Assembly: GCA_001683845.1 (NCBI GenBank)
Contig: LXQI01000001.1
Span: 1-64,000 of the forward strand
From: Erythrobacter sp. ANT-B3C2
GTDB taxonomy: Bacteria > Pseudomonadota > Alphaproteobacteria > Sphingomonadales > Sphingomonadaceae
Direction: 5' to 3'
DNA: 64,000 nt
In this document: positions 8,459 through 17,029 of the stretch, one piece after another
How the letters are laid out: the number at the start of each line of letters is the position of its first letter
Position numbering within the stretch: the stretch's first letter is position 1
Program-made: the position numbers and the translations under genes
The notes under the pieces: generated by a model
The model's input: only the letters and a program-made list of their open reading frames with translations
Databases searched by the model: none
What the model was told of the DNA's origin: nothing

Positions 8459-9744
8459 CCGCCACGCAGGACATTCTTCAGTTTGCAGGGGCGAGCCACG
8501 AGCTGCCCCTCGCAGTACGCAAGGATGCCGCGCGGCTGCTTGCCGATACGCTGGCAACCGGAGCCGCCGGGGCAGCTTCGCTCGAGGCGAGGATGCTGCG
8601 TTCGGCGCTCGACCGCTGGTGCGGCAGCGGGGGCGCCGCGCGCCTGCTGTCGGGCAACAACGGTCGCCTCCCGGCCTCGCAAGCTGCCTTTTTCAACGGA
8701 TTTGCGATACATTGCCTCGAATGGGACGCGGTGCACGACACCGCTGTGGTCCATGCCCTATCGGTCGTAACCGCCGCACTGCTTGCTGCATCCGATGAGA
8801 GGGGCGGAAGCGATTCCGATGAGTTTCTCACTGCGCTTGCCGTGGGCGTGGATATCGCCAGCGGGCTTGGTATCGCGGCGATGGGGCCGATGCGATTCTT
8901 TCGCCCGGCCACTGCCGGTATTATCGGCGCGGCGCTCGCCGTCGCGCGGCTGGAGAGCCTGGCCCCTGAGCAATTCGCAGATGTATTGGGAATGGCCTAT
9001 TCCTTCACTGGCGGAACGATGCAGGCGCATGTGGAGGCTTCCGTTGCACTGCCATTGCAGATTGCCCGGGCGGCGCAGGGCGCAGTGCAGGCCGTTGGCC
9101 TAGTGCGCGCAGGTTTCGGCGGCCCGCATGATGTGATCCAAGGACCCTTCGGCTATTCCGAACTGATCGAGCCGCTCGCGCTCGAAGATTACACGGTCAC
9201 ACTGGGAGAGACGTGGCGGATCTCCGAGATCAGCGTGAAGCCTTTTCCTTCGGGCAGGGCGAGCCATGGGGCTCTGGGCGCGCTTCAGGCACTGCGCGCC
9301 GAGGGATCAGTCTCGGCAGACAATTGGGCGAGGATAGAGCTCTTCGCCCCTCCGCTCGTGAACCGGCTCGTCGGACGAGTCTATAGGAAGGGCGCGCCAG
9401 CTTCCTACAATCGCCTTTGCCTCGCGTTTCTGGCACCGCTGATGCTGCGCGATGGGCATATCGATCCAAGGCTTGACGAAACGGAGGAGGCGGCTGCGGC
9501 GAACGTCATCGTGTCGCTTGTCGGGAGCCCGGATCATAATGCCCTTTCGCCACAGCGATTGGTAATCGACCTTCGCGACAGCACGCGGATTGAGCGGGTC
9601 ATAAAAGCCAGTCCCGGCAGCCCCGGCGCCCCGATGTCACCTGAGCAGGCGGCGGCCAAGTACAGCCTTTGCCGCGAACTCGCCAAAGCCTGCGACCCCG
9701 TCATCTTCACCGACCCACTGCGCTACGCGACGGACCCGCAATGA
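8455..9744 (+). CDS. MmgE/PrpD family protein (second copy)
   Basis: A 429-residue member of the same family as the preceding gene. Visible family features include HCLEWDAVHDTAVVHALSVV, the GMAYSFTGGTMQAHVE stretch, SVKPFPSGRASHGALGAL and the helical stretch LAVGVDIASGLGIA. The start ATG 8455 overlaps the stop of the first copy by four bases, and its own TGA overlaps the ATG of the ligase, so all three should be translated together. It differs from its neighbour through most of its length, which argues against a recent duplication. Biochemical role in this pathway unknown. Confidence 0.85.
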   Translation: MTATQDILQFAGASHELPLAVRKDAARLLADTLATGAAGAASLEARMLRSALDRWCGSGGAARLLSGNNGRLPASQAAFFNGFAIHCLEWDAVHDTAVVHALSVVTAALLAASDERGGSDSDEFLTALAVGVDIASGLGIAAMGPMRFFRPATAGIIGAALAVARLESLAPEQFADVLGMAYSFTGGTMQAHVEASVALPLQIARAAQGAVQAVGLVRAGFGGPHDVIQGPFGYSELIEPLALEDYTVTLGETWRISEISVKPFPSGRASHGALGALQALRAEGSVSADNWARIELFAPPLVNRLVGRVYRKGAPASYNRLCLAFLAPLMLRDGHIDPRLDETEEAAAANVIVSLVGSPDHNALSPQRLVIDLRDSTRIERVIKASPGSPGAPMSPEQAAAKYSLCRELAKACDPVIFTDPLRYATDPQ

Positions 9745-11105
9745 CCTTCCCGACCTATTTCGAGTCTTTCGATGGCGATGCGATGTTGACGGACTTCCCG
9801 GTCGGCGACGAATTCATCGCTCGCTATCAAGCGATGAGCCGCGATGAATTATTCGCCATGCAGGATGGGCAATTTCGCAGGCTGATGAATCGTGGTTGGC
9901 AGATTCCCTTTTATGAACGCCTCTGGGGCAGGCATGGGATTGAGCCAGGGGACATCAGCGGGCTTGAGGACATCGGCAAGCTGCCGATTTACGACAAGTC
10001 GGACCTGATGGCCTCGATCGACGAGCATCCGCCTTTTGGCGACTTCGCCGGATTGGGAGGTGCCGACCGGCCGCCGAGCATCTTGCACACCACCAGTGGG
10101 ACTACCGGCAAGCCACAGGTGCTGATGTTCGGCCCCAGGGGGCGTGAGGTAGGCAATCTTTTGGTCGGGCGCATGTATCGCTGGATGGGGCTGACTCCCG
10201 ACGACGTGGTTCACTCGGTCTACGGTCACGGCATGATCAATGGCGGCCACTACATCCGCGAAGCGGTAACGCACTACACCAATTCGATTTTCCTGTCCGC
10301 TGGAACGGGGATCGAAACGCGGAGCGTCAGTCAGGTGCAGTTGATGGCCGATTTCGGCGTCACCTGCTTGGTCGGATTTGTGGATTATATTCGCAAGCTG
10401 GCCGGCACAGCCGAGGAGATGAGCTTGTTTGACCGCATCACCATCCGCATGATCATTGGTCATCTCGGCGCCGAGGACCGCAAGGCGACTGAGGACGCCT
10501 GGCACGGGGCTAAGGCCTATGATTGGTACGGGGTTGGGGACACGGGCGCCATTGCCGGGGAGGGGCCGGAGCGCGACGGGCTATATGTCTGGGAGGATGC
10601 GCATTATCTCGAGCTGCTCGACCTCGATAGCAGCCAACCGGTGGCTCCGGGCGCTACCGGGGACATGGTCGTGACCTGTCTCTACAAGGACGACATCGCG
10701 CCCTGCATCCGCTTTAACACGCATGACGTCAGTCATGAACTCGCCGGCAGGGGCGAAATCGTCTTCAAGCGTATCGCTGGTTTCAAGGGCCGCAGCGATA
10801 ACATGGTAAAGCTGCGTGGGATAAATGTATTCCCACACGCCATCGGAGCACTGATCGAGAACCGGGAGGACCTGACCGGCGAATATGTCTGCCATTTGCG
10901 CCGCGACCGGAATCAGCGCGACAGCATGGTCGTGACGATCGAAAGTCGCGGCGGCACCGACAAAGATGAGCTGGCGGCGATTTTGCGTCAGGGCCTCGGC
11001 GTGGAAATCGATGTCCGCCTCGCTTCACCGGGAGAAACCGGGGCCGCCACGCAGATCGACAGGCGGCAGAAGCCGTTGCGCCTAATCGACAAACGGGGGC
11101 CCTGA
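9741..11105 (+). CDS. PaaK-like adenylate-forming acid--CoA ligase
   Basis: A 454-residue member of the phenylacetate-CoA ligase family. The ATP-binding loop reads HTTSGTTGKPQVLMF near residue 120, the A5 motif YDWYGVGDTGAIAGEG near residue 260, and the C-terminal hinge region RSDNMVKLRGINVFPHAI near residue 355. The family activates aromatic or other carboxylic acids to acyl-AMP and then to acyl-CoA. The start overlaps the previous stop (ATGA), and the amidase begins one base after its stop. In this setting it may activate the acid released by the downstream amidase. The aromatic nature of the substrate cannot be concluded from family membership alone. Confidence 0.85.
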   Translation: MTFPTYFESFDGDAMLTDFPVGDEFIARYQAMSRDELFAMQDGQFRRLMNRGWQIPFYERLWGRHGIEPGDISGLEDIGKLPIYDKSDLMASIDEHPPFGDFAGLGGADRPPSILHTTSGTTGKPQVLMFGPRGREVGNLLVGRMYRWMGLTPDDVVHSVYGHGMINGGHYIREAVTHYTNSIFLSAGTGIETRSVSQVQLMADFGVTCLVGFVDYIRKLAGTAEEMSLFDRITIRMIIGHLGAEDRKATEDAWHGAKAYDWYGVGDTGAIAGEGPERDGLYVWEDAHYLELLDLDSSQPVAPGATGDMVVTCLYKDDIAPCIRFNTHDVSHELAGRGEIVFKRIAGFKGRSDNMVKLRGINVFPHAIGALIENREDLTGEYVCHLRRDRNQRDSMVVTIESRGGTDKDELAAILRQGLGVEIDVRLASPGETGAATQIDRRQKPLRLIDKRGP

Positions 11106-11106
11106 C

Positions 11107-12312
11107 GTGACCGCGACCGCACTCCTCGAGGCCTGTAATGCTCCGCTCAATGCCTTCCTCGCATTCGACGAGGGCGCAGCGGCTGGCGAAGGCGTGCTGA
11201 CTGGCGTCACCTTGGGGGTGAAGGCCAACATCATGGTTCGTGGAATGCCCTTTCACGCAGGGCTGGAGGCATTCTCGAACCGAATAGCAGAGCGCGACGC
11301 GAGCGTTGTTGCCGCGTTGCGTCGGGAGGGTGCCGAGGTCCTGGGCATACTCAACATGGAGGAGGCTGCCTTCGGATCGAAAACCGACAATCCATGGTCC
11401 GGCGCGACCCAGAACCCGCACAGGCTTGGCTTTTCGCCTGGCGGATCGTCTGGTGGCAGCGGTGCAGCGGTCGCGGCTGGGTTGTGCGATCTCGCGCTCG
11501 GTAGCGATACGATGGGATCGGTCCGCATCCCTGCGGCGCATTGCGGCATCTACGGCTTCAAACCCGCGACTGACCGCATCAGCCAGGACGGGCTCGAGCC
11601 GGCCGACCTCTCGCTCGACGCCATCGGTCTTTTGTCGCGCGACCTCGCTCTGCTCGAACGGGCTGCGCGAGTAATGTCAGACGTTGGCGAGGAGCCCATC
11701 ATGGGTTCCGGGGCGACGCTGGACGCGCACGGTGTAGAATGCCATCCGGCCGTCGAGCGCGCCTTTGTCCGAGCTCTTTCAGCCTTGGACCAAGCGCCCC
11801 GACGCGCAAGGCTCAGCCATCCCAATTCGCGGATTCGCTACGCCGGGTTCATTTCGGTTGCCAGAGCCCTGGGCGCGCGTCTCGAGGGTGTAGCCTTCTC
11901 CACGAGGCTCCGGCACCTTCTCGGCTACGGTGCGCGACGCGATGCGGGCAAATGGGAGGAGGATCGCCGTATCCTCGGCGCGGCCCGCGAGGAAGTGGCC
12001 GCCATCGTGGACGAGTTCGGCTTCCTGATAATGCCGACCGTTCCCAATCCGCCTTTCGCCCATGCCGAGGACGAACCTGCGGCCCAGGCCGATTTTACCT
12101 GCCTCGCCAACATTGCCGGGCTGCCTGCATTGACTCTTCCGATGGGCCGAACCGAGGACGCCCTGCCGTTGGGAGTGCAACTGGTTGGCCCAGCGGGATG
12201 CGAGGCAGGCCTATTCGCTTTGGGCCGACAACTCCATGAGACGCTGCATGCCTATTTTCCGCCAAGCGATTTCATCGATTTAACACATGAGACCCAAGGA
12301 GAATCGCCATGA
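11107..12312 (+). CDS. Amidase-signature hydrolase
   Basis: A 401-residue amidase-signature enzyme. The Ser-cisSer-Lys triad regions are intact: Lys39 in GVKANIMV, the Gly/Ser-rich stretch SPGGSSGGSGAAVAAG around residues 110-125, and the nucleophile region DTMGSVRIPAAHCG with Ser138. The family hydrolyses carboxamides to acids and ammonia. It is slightly shorter than typical 450-500-residue amidases. It starts at GTG 11107, one base after the ligase stop, and overlaps the next gene by four bases. Together with the PuuE-like hydrolase at 13448 it could open and then de-amidate a cyclic amide or imide. Confidence 0.87.
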   Translation: MTATALLEACNAPLNAFLAFDEGAAAGEGVLTGVTLGVKANIMVRGMPFHAGLEAFSNRIAERDASVVAALRREGAEVLGILNMEEAAFGSKTDNPWSGATQNPHRLGFSPGGSSGGSGAAVAAGLCDLALGSDTMGSVRIPAAHCGIYGFKPATDRISQDGLEPADLSLDAIGLLSRDLALLERAARVMSDVGEEPIMGSGATLDAHGVECHPAVERAFVRALSALDQAPRRARLSHPNSRIRYAGFISVARALGARLEGVAFSTRLRHLLGYGARRDAGKWEEDRRILGAAREEVAAIVDEFGFLIMPTVPNPPFAHAEDEPAAQADFTCLANIAGLPALTLPMGRTEDALPLGVQLVGPAGCEAGLFALGRQLHETLHAYFPPSDFIDLTHETQGESP

Positions 12313-12617
12313 GGATCATTGTCTTGTTCAATCTGAAGCCAGCCACCAATGTAGCCCAATATGAAGATTGGGCGAGGACACGCGACATTCCCGGCGTCAA
12401 CGCGCTCGGCTCGGTAGAGAATTTCACCGTGCACAAGGCCACGGGGTTGTTTGGCAATCCGGAGGGCACGCCGCCGTTTCAATATTTCGAGATTATCGAC
12501 ATCACGGGCATGGATGCCTTCGTTGCCGACATCTCAACCGAGGAATTCCAAGCTGCTGCGGCGCCGTTCCAGGGATTTGCCGATGCGCCACAATTCGTGC
12601 TGACCGAGGACCTCTAG
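12309..12617 (+). CDS. Small REDY-like / HapK-type dimeric alpha-beta barrel protein
   Basis: A 102-residue protein beginning MRIIVLFNLKPATNVAQYED and containing SVENFTVHKATGLF, FQYFEIIDITGMDAF and ADISTEEFQ. This pattern matches the REDY-like HapK family, small ferredoxin-like-fold proteins first noted in pyrrole-pigment clusters. The exact reaction of that family is unclear. In catabolic clusters such proteins are often lactone isomerases or small chaperone-like enzymes. The start overlaps the amidase stop by four bases (ATGA). An RBS-like AAGGAGAATCGCC directly precedes the ATG. Confidence 0.75.
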   Translation: MRIIVLFNLKPATNVAQYEDWARTRDIPGVNALGSVENFTVHKATGLFGNPEGTPPFQYFEIIDITGMDAFVADISTEEFQAAAAPFQGFADAPQFVLTEDL

Positions 12618-12618
12618 C

Positions 12619-13419
12619 ATGGGCCGCTTTTCGGCAAAGACGGTGGTCGTCACGGGATCGGGCAAGCAAAAGGGGCTCGGCCAGGGCATCCTCCGTGCTT
12701 TCGCCGAAGAAGGAGCGAACTGCCTCGTCTCCGACCTGTCGATCGATGGCGAGGCAGAAGACGTTGCGGCGGACCTGCGCGCTCGCGGAGCCGACGTGGA
12801 GATTGTCGCCTGCGACGTTTCGAATGCGGCGCAGTGCAGGGCGCTTGTCGCTGCCGCCGTCGCGCGGTTCGGCGGCGTGGACGTGTTCGTCAACAATGCC
12901 GGGATCGGCTTCAAAATGAAACCGCTCCTGGAAGTCGACACGGAGGACGAATGGGACGCCGTGCTCGCCGTAAACCTGTCAGGCGCCTTCTACTGCACGC
13001 AGGCCGCCGCGCATGCCATGGTTGAGCGCGGCAATGGCGGGCGCATCATCAACATCGCCAGCCAAGCGGCCAAGACCGGATTTCCGCACCTGCCCGCCTA
13101 TGTCAGTTCCAAGCACGGCATGGTGGGGTTGACACGGGCCAGCGCGGTAGAACTGGGCGCGCATGGCATCACGGTGAACGCGGTCTGCCCCAATCATGTT
13201 ACGACAGGACTCGGCGCCAGGCAGAACGCGTATTTTTCGAAGCTGCTCGGCTTCGACACGGTCGAGGACTACCTGGCCAACATGGCGGCGAAGAACCCGA
13301 TGGCCCGGCCCGGCCTGCCTTCGGACACGGCAGCCCTTTGCCTGTTCCTGGCGAGCGAGGAAGCCTTTTACATAACCGGCGAGGCAATCAATGTGAGCGG
13401 TGGCGAGGAAATGCACTAG
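12619..13419 (+). CDS. Short-chain dehydrogenase/reductase (SDR)
   Basis: A 266-residue classical SDR. The nucleotide-binding motif is TGSGKQKGLG (residues 12-21), NNAG starts at residue 92, and the catalytic Tyr161 and Lys165 occur in AYVSSKHG, with a Ser in NIASQAA. The C-terminal ITGEAINVSGGEEMH is typical. The enzyme should oxidise a secondary alcohol or reduce a ketone with NAD(P). It begins one base after the HapK-like gene and is part of the operon. In a CoA pathway it may act as a 3-hydroxyacyl-CoA dehydrogenase or on a free hydroxy acid. Confidence 0.87.
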   Translation: MGRFSAKTVVVTGSGKQKGLGQGILRAFAEEGANCLVSDLSIDGEAEDVAADLRARGADVEIVACDVSNAAQCRALVAAAVARFGGVDVFVNNAGIGFKMKPLLEVDTEDEWDAVLAVNLSGAFYCTQAAAHAMVERGNGGRIINIASQAAKTGFPHLPAYVSSKHGMVGLTRASAVELGAHGITVNAVCPNHVTTGLGARQNAYFSKLLGFDTVEDYLANMAAKNPMARPGLPSDTAALCLFLASEEAFYITGEAINVSGGEEMH

Positions 13420-13447
13420 CGCAAGGACGGGCCCAACGGAGGCAGGG

Positions 13448-14317
13448 GTGCTGGAAGAAGAACGGATGGACTGGCCCGGCGGCGCCAAGCTGGCGCTGAG
13501 CGTCGTGGTCAATGTCGAGGAAGGCAGCGAGATGACAATCGCCCGTGGCGACCGCGGTATGGAGCCGGTGGATGAACTGGGCGTCTTCGTGAAGTCAAAG
13601 ATTCGCAATTACTCCAACGAATCCAATTATCTATATGGCATCAAGGCGGGGGCGCCGCGTATCGTCAAGTTGCTCAAGCGCCACGACATCATGGCCAGTT
13701 GGACCGTCGCGGCGATGAGCCTCGAAAACCATCCCGAGATTGCTGAGGCGATCGTCGATCTCGGGCACGAGCCGGTCAGCCACGGCTGGCGCTGGGTGCA
13801 CCAGTTCAGGATGGACGAAGACGAGGAACGCGCCTTCATCCGCAGGGCTGTCCGCAGTATCGAGAAAACGACTGGTACGCGCCCTCATGGCTGGCTCAGC
13901 CGGTACTTGCTGACCGACAATACACGTCGTTTGCTGTCGGAAGAGGGCTTCACCTATCACATGGATGATTATTCGGGCGACGTTCCCTTCTGGGATCGCG
14001 GAACCGTGCCCGGCAGGCCTATGGTGATCGTGCCCTACCAGCTGGATAACAATGACATGAAGATGTGGACCGATCCTGCGCTGACCCCGCAGCATTGGCT
14101 TGACTATGCAAAGGCCAATTTTGACCAGCTCTATCGTGAGGGGGAGGAAGGCAATCCCAAGATGATGAGCATCGGGCTGCACCTGAGGATCATCGGACGG
14201 CCGGGTCGCATCTGGGCGCTGGAGCAGTTCCTTCTCCACGTTCGCAAACATTCCGATGTCTGGGTGACGAGCCGCCAAGCCATCGCTGATCATTTCTCGG
14301 AAGCGCATCCGGCGTGA
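13448..14317 (+). CDS. PuuE-like polysaccharide-deacetylase-fold cyclic amide/imide hydrolase
   Basis: A 289-residue NodB-fold protein. It lacks the TFDD motif of chitin deacetylases and instead has LSVVVNVEEGSE (about residue 16), GHEPVSHGWRW, and the C-terminal MSIGLHLRIIGRPGRIWALE. These replacements are characteristic of the PuuE allantoinase and HpPgdA-like branch, whose members act on cyclic ureides, imides or related amides. GTG 13448 is preferred because GGAGG lies at 13438-13442; ATG 13466 is an alternative. The next gene overlaps by four bases. Its presence with an amidase is the main reason for suspecting a cyclic amide substrate for this cluster. Confidence 0.75.
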   Translation: MLEEERMDWPGGAKLALSVVVNVEEGSEMTIARGDRGMEPVDELGVFVKSKIRNYSNESNYLYGIKAGAPRIVKLLKRHDIMASWTVAAMSLENHPEIAEAIVDLGHEPVSHGWRWVHQFRMDEDEERAFIRRAVRSIEKTTGTRPHGWLSRYLLTDNTRRLLSEEGFTYHMDDYSGDVPFWDRGTVPGRPMVIVPYQLDNNDMKMWTDPALTPQHWLDYAKANFDQLYREGEEGNPKMMSIGLHLRIIGRPGRIWALEQFLLHVRKHSDVWVTSRQAIADHFSEAHPA

Positions 14318-15069
14318 CGCTCCGGTTGGCAAGGATCGGTGCCGAGGCTCGGCTGCTGATCGACCGGGCAGAAAAGCGCAACGCGTTCCACCTCGACATG
14401 TGGCGACAATTGCCCGAAATGCTGCGAGAGGCTCAGGCCGATCCCGCCATCCGCCTGCTGACGATCCGCGCCGCCGAGCCAGGGGCCTTCAGCGCAGGCG
14501 CGGACATACGCGAGCTGCTGGCCCACAAGAACGATCCGGATTGGCAAGCGCTAAACCAAGCGGCGATCAATCACGCGCAGCACGAACTCGCCCGCTGCGG
14601 CCTGCCGACGCTCGCCTTTGTTGAAGGCGACTGCATCGGCGGCGGATGCGGCATCGCGCTGGCCTGCGACATGCGCGTGGCAACGCGTGCAGCACGCTTC
14701 GGCATCACACCTGCCAAGCTCGGCCTCGTCTATCCTCTCCACGACGTTAAGCTTTTGGTCGATCTCGTCGGACCAGGCCAAGCGCGCCGGATGCTGTTCA
14801 TGGGCGAACTGCTCGATGCGCCGGAGGCCGAGCGGATCGGACTCGTCGAGGTCGTCCGCGAGGATCTGGGCAACCTTGTCGATGCGATACTCGCCGGCAG
14901 CCCCCATTCGATCCGGGAGATAAAGCGGTTCGTCCGCCGCGTGCTCGATGGGCAGGTGGATGACGATGCGGAGACGAGCCGCATCTTCGCCAAGGCTTTC
15001 GAAGGCAAGGATTTTCAAGAAGGTGCCGCTGCGTTCATCGAGAAGCGTCAGCCGGAGTTCCGCCAATGA
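14314..15069 (+). CDS. Crotonase-fold acyl-CoA enzyme lacking both hydratase glutamates
   Basis: A 251-residue enoyl-CoA hydratase/isomerase superfamily member. The CoA oxyanion-hole motif is present as GAFSAGADI (residues 57-65) and the second as GDCIGGGCGIALACDM (105-120). The two glutamates used by hydratases are replaced: Gly113 follows GGGC, and Pro133 stands in FGITPAKLG. A TP.NLG motif at that place is known from methylmalonyl-CoA decarboxylase-like crotonases. The reaction is therefore more likely decarboxylation, isomerisation, thioester hydrolysis or C-C cleavage than hydration. It starts at GTG 14314 and overlaps both neighbours by four bases. Confidence 0.82.
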   Translation: MTLRLARIGAEARLLIDRAEKRNAFHLDMWRQLPEMLREAQADPAIRLLTIRAAEPGAFSAGADIRELLAHKNDPDWQALNQAAINHAQHELARCGLPTLAFVEGDCIGGGCGIALACDMRVATRAARFGITPAKLGLVYPLHDVKLLVDLVGPGQARRMLFMGELLDAPEAERIGLVEVVREDLGNLVDAILAGSPHSIREIKRFVRRVLDGQVDDDAETSRIFAKAFEGKDFQEGAAAFIEKRQPEFRQ

Positions 15070-15965
15070 ATGTGACCCACGGCACGATCCTCGGCGGGCT
15101 TTCGACATTGCCAGATCTCGACCGGGGCATAGCGGCCTATCGTGATGTGCTACAGCTCGAACTCGTTGAAACCGGCACTCTCGACGAGGATCTGGCGACC
15201 GCTTGGGGCTGCCACGGCAACACAGGCACGCGTTACGCGGCGCTGCGCCCATCGAGCGGCGAGCCATGCTGGTTCCGACTGGTGGAGCAACCCGACCATC
15301 CGGAATTCCACCCGACAACGAGCTATGGCTGGGCTGCCTTTGAAACGACCGTGCGGGATGTTTGGCACTGGACCGACCACTTGCCCGCCGATCTGTTCAC
15401 GATAGTCGGCCCGCCGAAGAAACTGGAGATTGTCGAGCCAGCCTTTATCCCTATGCAGGCGCTCGGCCCTGGGCGGGAAATGATTTATCTGAACGAGGTG
15501 CTGGGAGACTTGCCCGACACCGACCTGCCGCGCGCGCAGGCACCGGTGGATCGCATCTTCATCGTAGTGCTGGCGACGCCGGATCGAGAAGCCAGCGTGT
15601 TATGGTATACCGACCGTCTTGGCCTACGTCGCGGGGCGGATTACACCTTGCCCTATTCGATGATAAATTCCGCTTTTGGCCTGCCTTCGGAAACGAAGAC
15701 GACGATCACCATGGCCAGGTTCGGGCGAATGCCCGTGCTCGAGATCGACGATTATCCGGGGGCCGCTACGCAGCGCCCGCGCCATTCGGGGATGCTGCCA
15801 CCCGGCAATGCGCTTGCGACGCTCGGGGTTCCGGACCTGCATGCCTGCCGCGTCGAGTGGATCACGCAGCCGCAGAAGCGCGAAGGCGCACTATACGAAG
15901 GACGCCGCGCGGGGACGACGACCGGCCCCGCGGGCGAATTGCTGGAACTGGTGGAGACAGGCTGA
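15066..15965 (+). CDS. Two-domain VOC-family (glyoxalase/dioxygenase fold) protein
   Basis: A 299-residue protein with two VOC modules. The first starts at GLSTLPDLDRGIAAYRDVLQLEL and the second near residue 165 at IFIVVLATPDREASVLWYTDRLGLR. Two-module VOC proteins include extradiol dioxygenases and various lyases and epimerases. I cannot identify a clear H-H-E iron triad, so the reaction is open. It is the last gene of the cluster. The start overlaps the crotonase gene by four bases, and after its stop at 15965 there is no intact gene for almost 1.5 kb. Confidence 0.75.
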   Translation: MNVTHGTILGGLSTLPDLDRGIAAYRDVLQLELVETGTLDEDLATAWGCHGNTGTRYAALRPSSGEPCWFRLVEQPDHPEFHPTTSYGWAAFETTVRDVWHWTDHLPADLFTIVGPPKKLEIVEPAFIPMQALGPGREMIYLNEVLGDLPDTDLPRAQAPVDRIFIVVLATPDREASVLWYTDRLGLRRGADYTLPYSMINSAFGLPSETKTTITMARFGRMPVLEIDDYPGAATQRPRHSGMLPPGNALATLGVPDLHACRVEWITQPQKREGALYEGRRAGTTTGPAGELLELVETG

Positions 15966-16456
15966 CCTACCCCCACCGAACTCTGCAGGCCATGTTGAAC
16001 CCTGCACCGTCAGCGTTAGCTTGGCCGCCAAAAAGTTCCGCTTACCACCCATTCCAAGCCGTTGCCCGGAGATCGCTCCGACCCAAAAAGATGCCGCCCA
16101 ACCGCGGGTTCAAAGGCTCCGATCAAATATGAATGGATGTGCGATGCTAGAACGGGGCGAGGGCAGCATAAGGGTGCGGAAATGGGTCTCGGTCGACAGG
16201 TAAACGCAAAGATGGCACTCGGCAGCCCTCCGGCGGCCTTGCTCAAAAGCAGTCGTCCGTCAGCCCGCAATCAATTTTTTGGGACCGCGATGCCATAATT
16301 GTCGAATTAGTAACGCCAAGCGCCGGTGCTAGTTGGTTCGCGATCTGCATACCGAGCCATCCGCCGCCGCGTCGCCCGAGTTCTTGCGGGCTTTGCGGCA
16401 CGCCGAACTCGCCGTCCGCAACCCCGCCTGACCGGACGCGAACGTGACCCCATCGA

Positions 16457-16645
16457 ATCGATGCCGGCGTCCGCCATGGCTATTCCCACTCCAGCGATCG
16501 CCTCGTCGGTGTTCAACACCGGGTTCTTGGCGTGGAGCTGGTCAAGCACTGCAAGCGCAACTTGCATGTAGAGGCGCGGCGGGGTGCCGATCTCGGGCGG
16601 ACCGTCGTCGCCCCAGAACACGCCGGTCACCTCCTCGTGTCCCGT
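16457..16645 (-). pseudogene. Fragment resembling a vanadium haloperoxidase / PAP2-family enzyme
   Basis: About 60 codons on the minus strand read like the middle of a bacterial vanadium-dependent haloperoxidase: EVTGVFWGDDGPPEIGTPP, RLYMQVALAVLDQL and then AIAGVGIAMADAGID. Family members are several hundred residues long and continue with a Trp-rich vanadate-binding stretch, which is absent because the frame runs into Arg-rich nonsense after this point. Flanking sequence in other frames gives no convincing continuation. I treat it as a degraded remnant; the family call is from remembered motifs only. Confidence 0.45.
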
Positions 16646-16915
16646 CCTAGGTGCCTCAGAATTGGGAGCAGTGTCGACCGCCGCTTTTGCCAGCCCTGTT
16701 GCCGTGACCAAACAGTAACAAGCGGCCCATCTAGATCGAGAGGCAGCACCTGAACTAACGTCCGGTATCGGGGTGCCGCGAGGAAGGCCCAATCGTTGGG
16801 GTATGGGTTTTGTTGCAGGTAGATTGCGGCGATCCGAGGCGTAGCGATAAGGCCCGAGCTTTAGTAGATGGGCCATCAAGGCCGACTTGCAACAAATTGT
16901 GAAAGACGGATCATT

Positions 16916-17029
16916 GTGACGCTGCAGGACGTCCTCGTGCCAACCTACATGAAGATGCTGGGTGCGCTATCGGCTTGGCTCGGCAAGGCCGAGGCTGAGC
17001 GGCCGAGTGATGCGGCGGCGATTATCTGA
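16916..17029 (+). pseudogene. N-terminal remnant of a DUF1993 protein
   Basis: GTG 16916 opens a 37-codon frame starting VTLQDVLVPTYMKMLGALSA and continuing WLGKAEAE before a TGA. DUF1993 proteins are around 170 residues and begin with a very similar SLYD.SVP.F...L..LS..L.KAEAH pattern. Only the first fifth is present and no continuation was found downstream in any frame. It is therefore either a truncated pseudogene or a chance survivor of a deletion. Confidence 0.5.
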
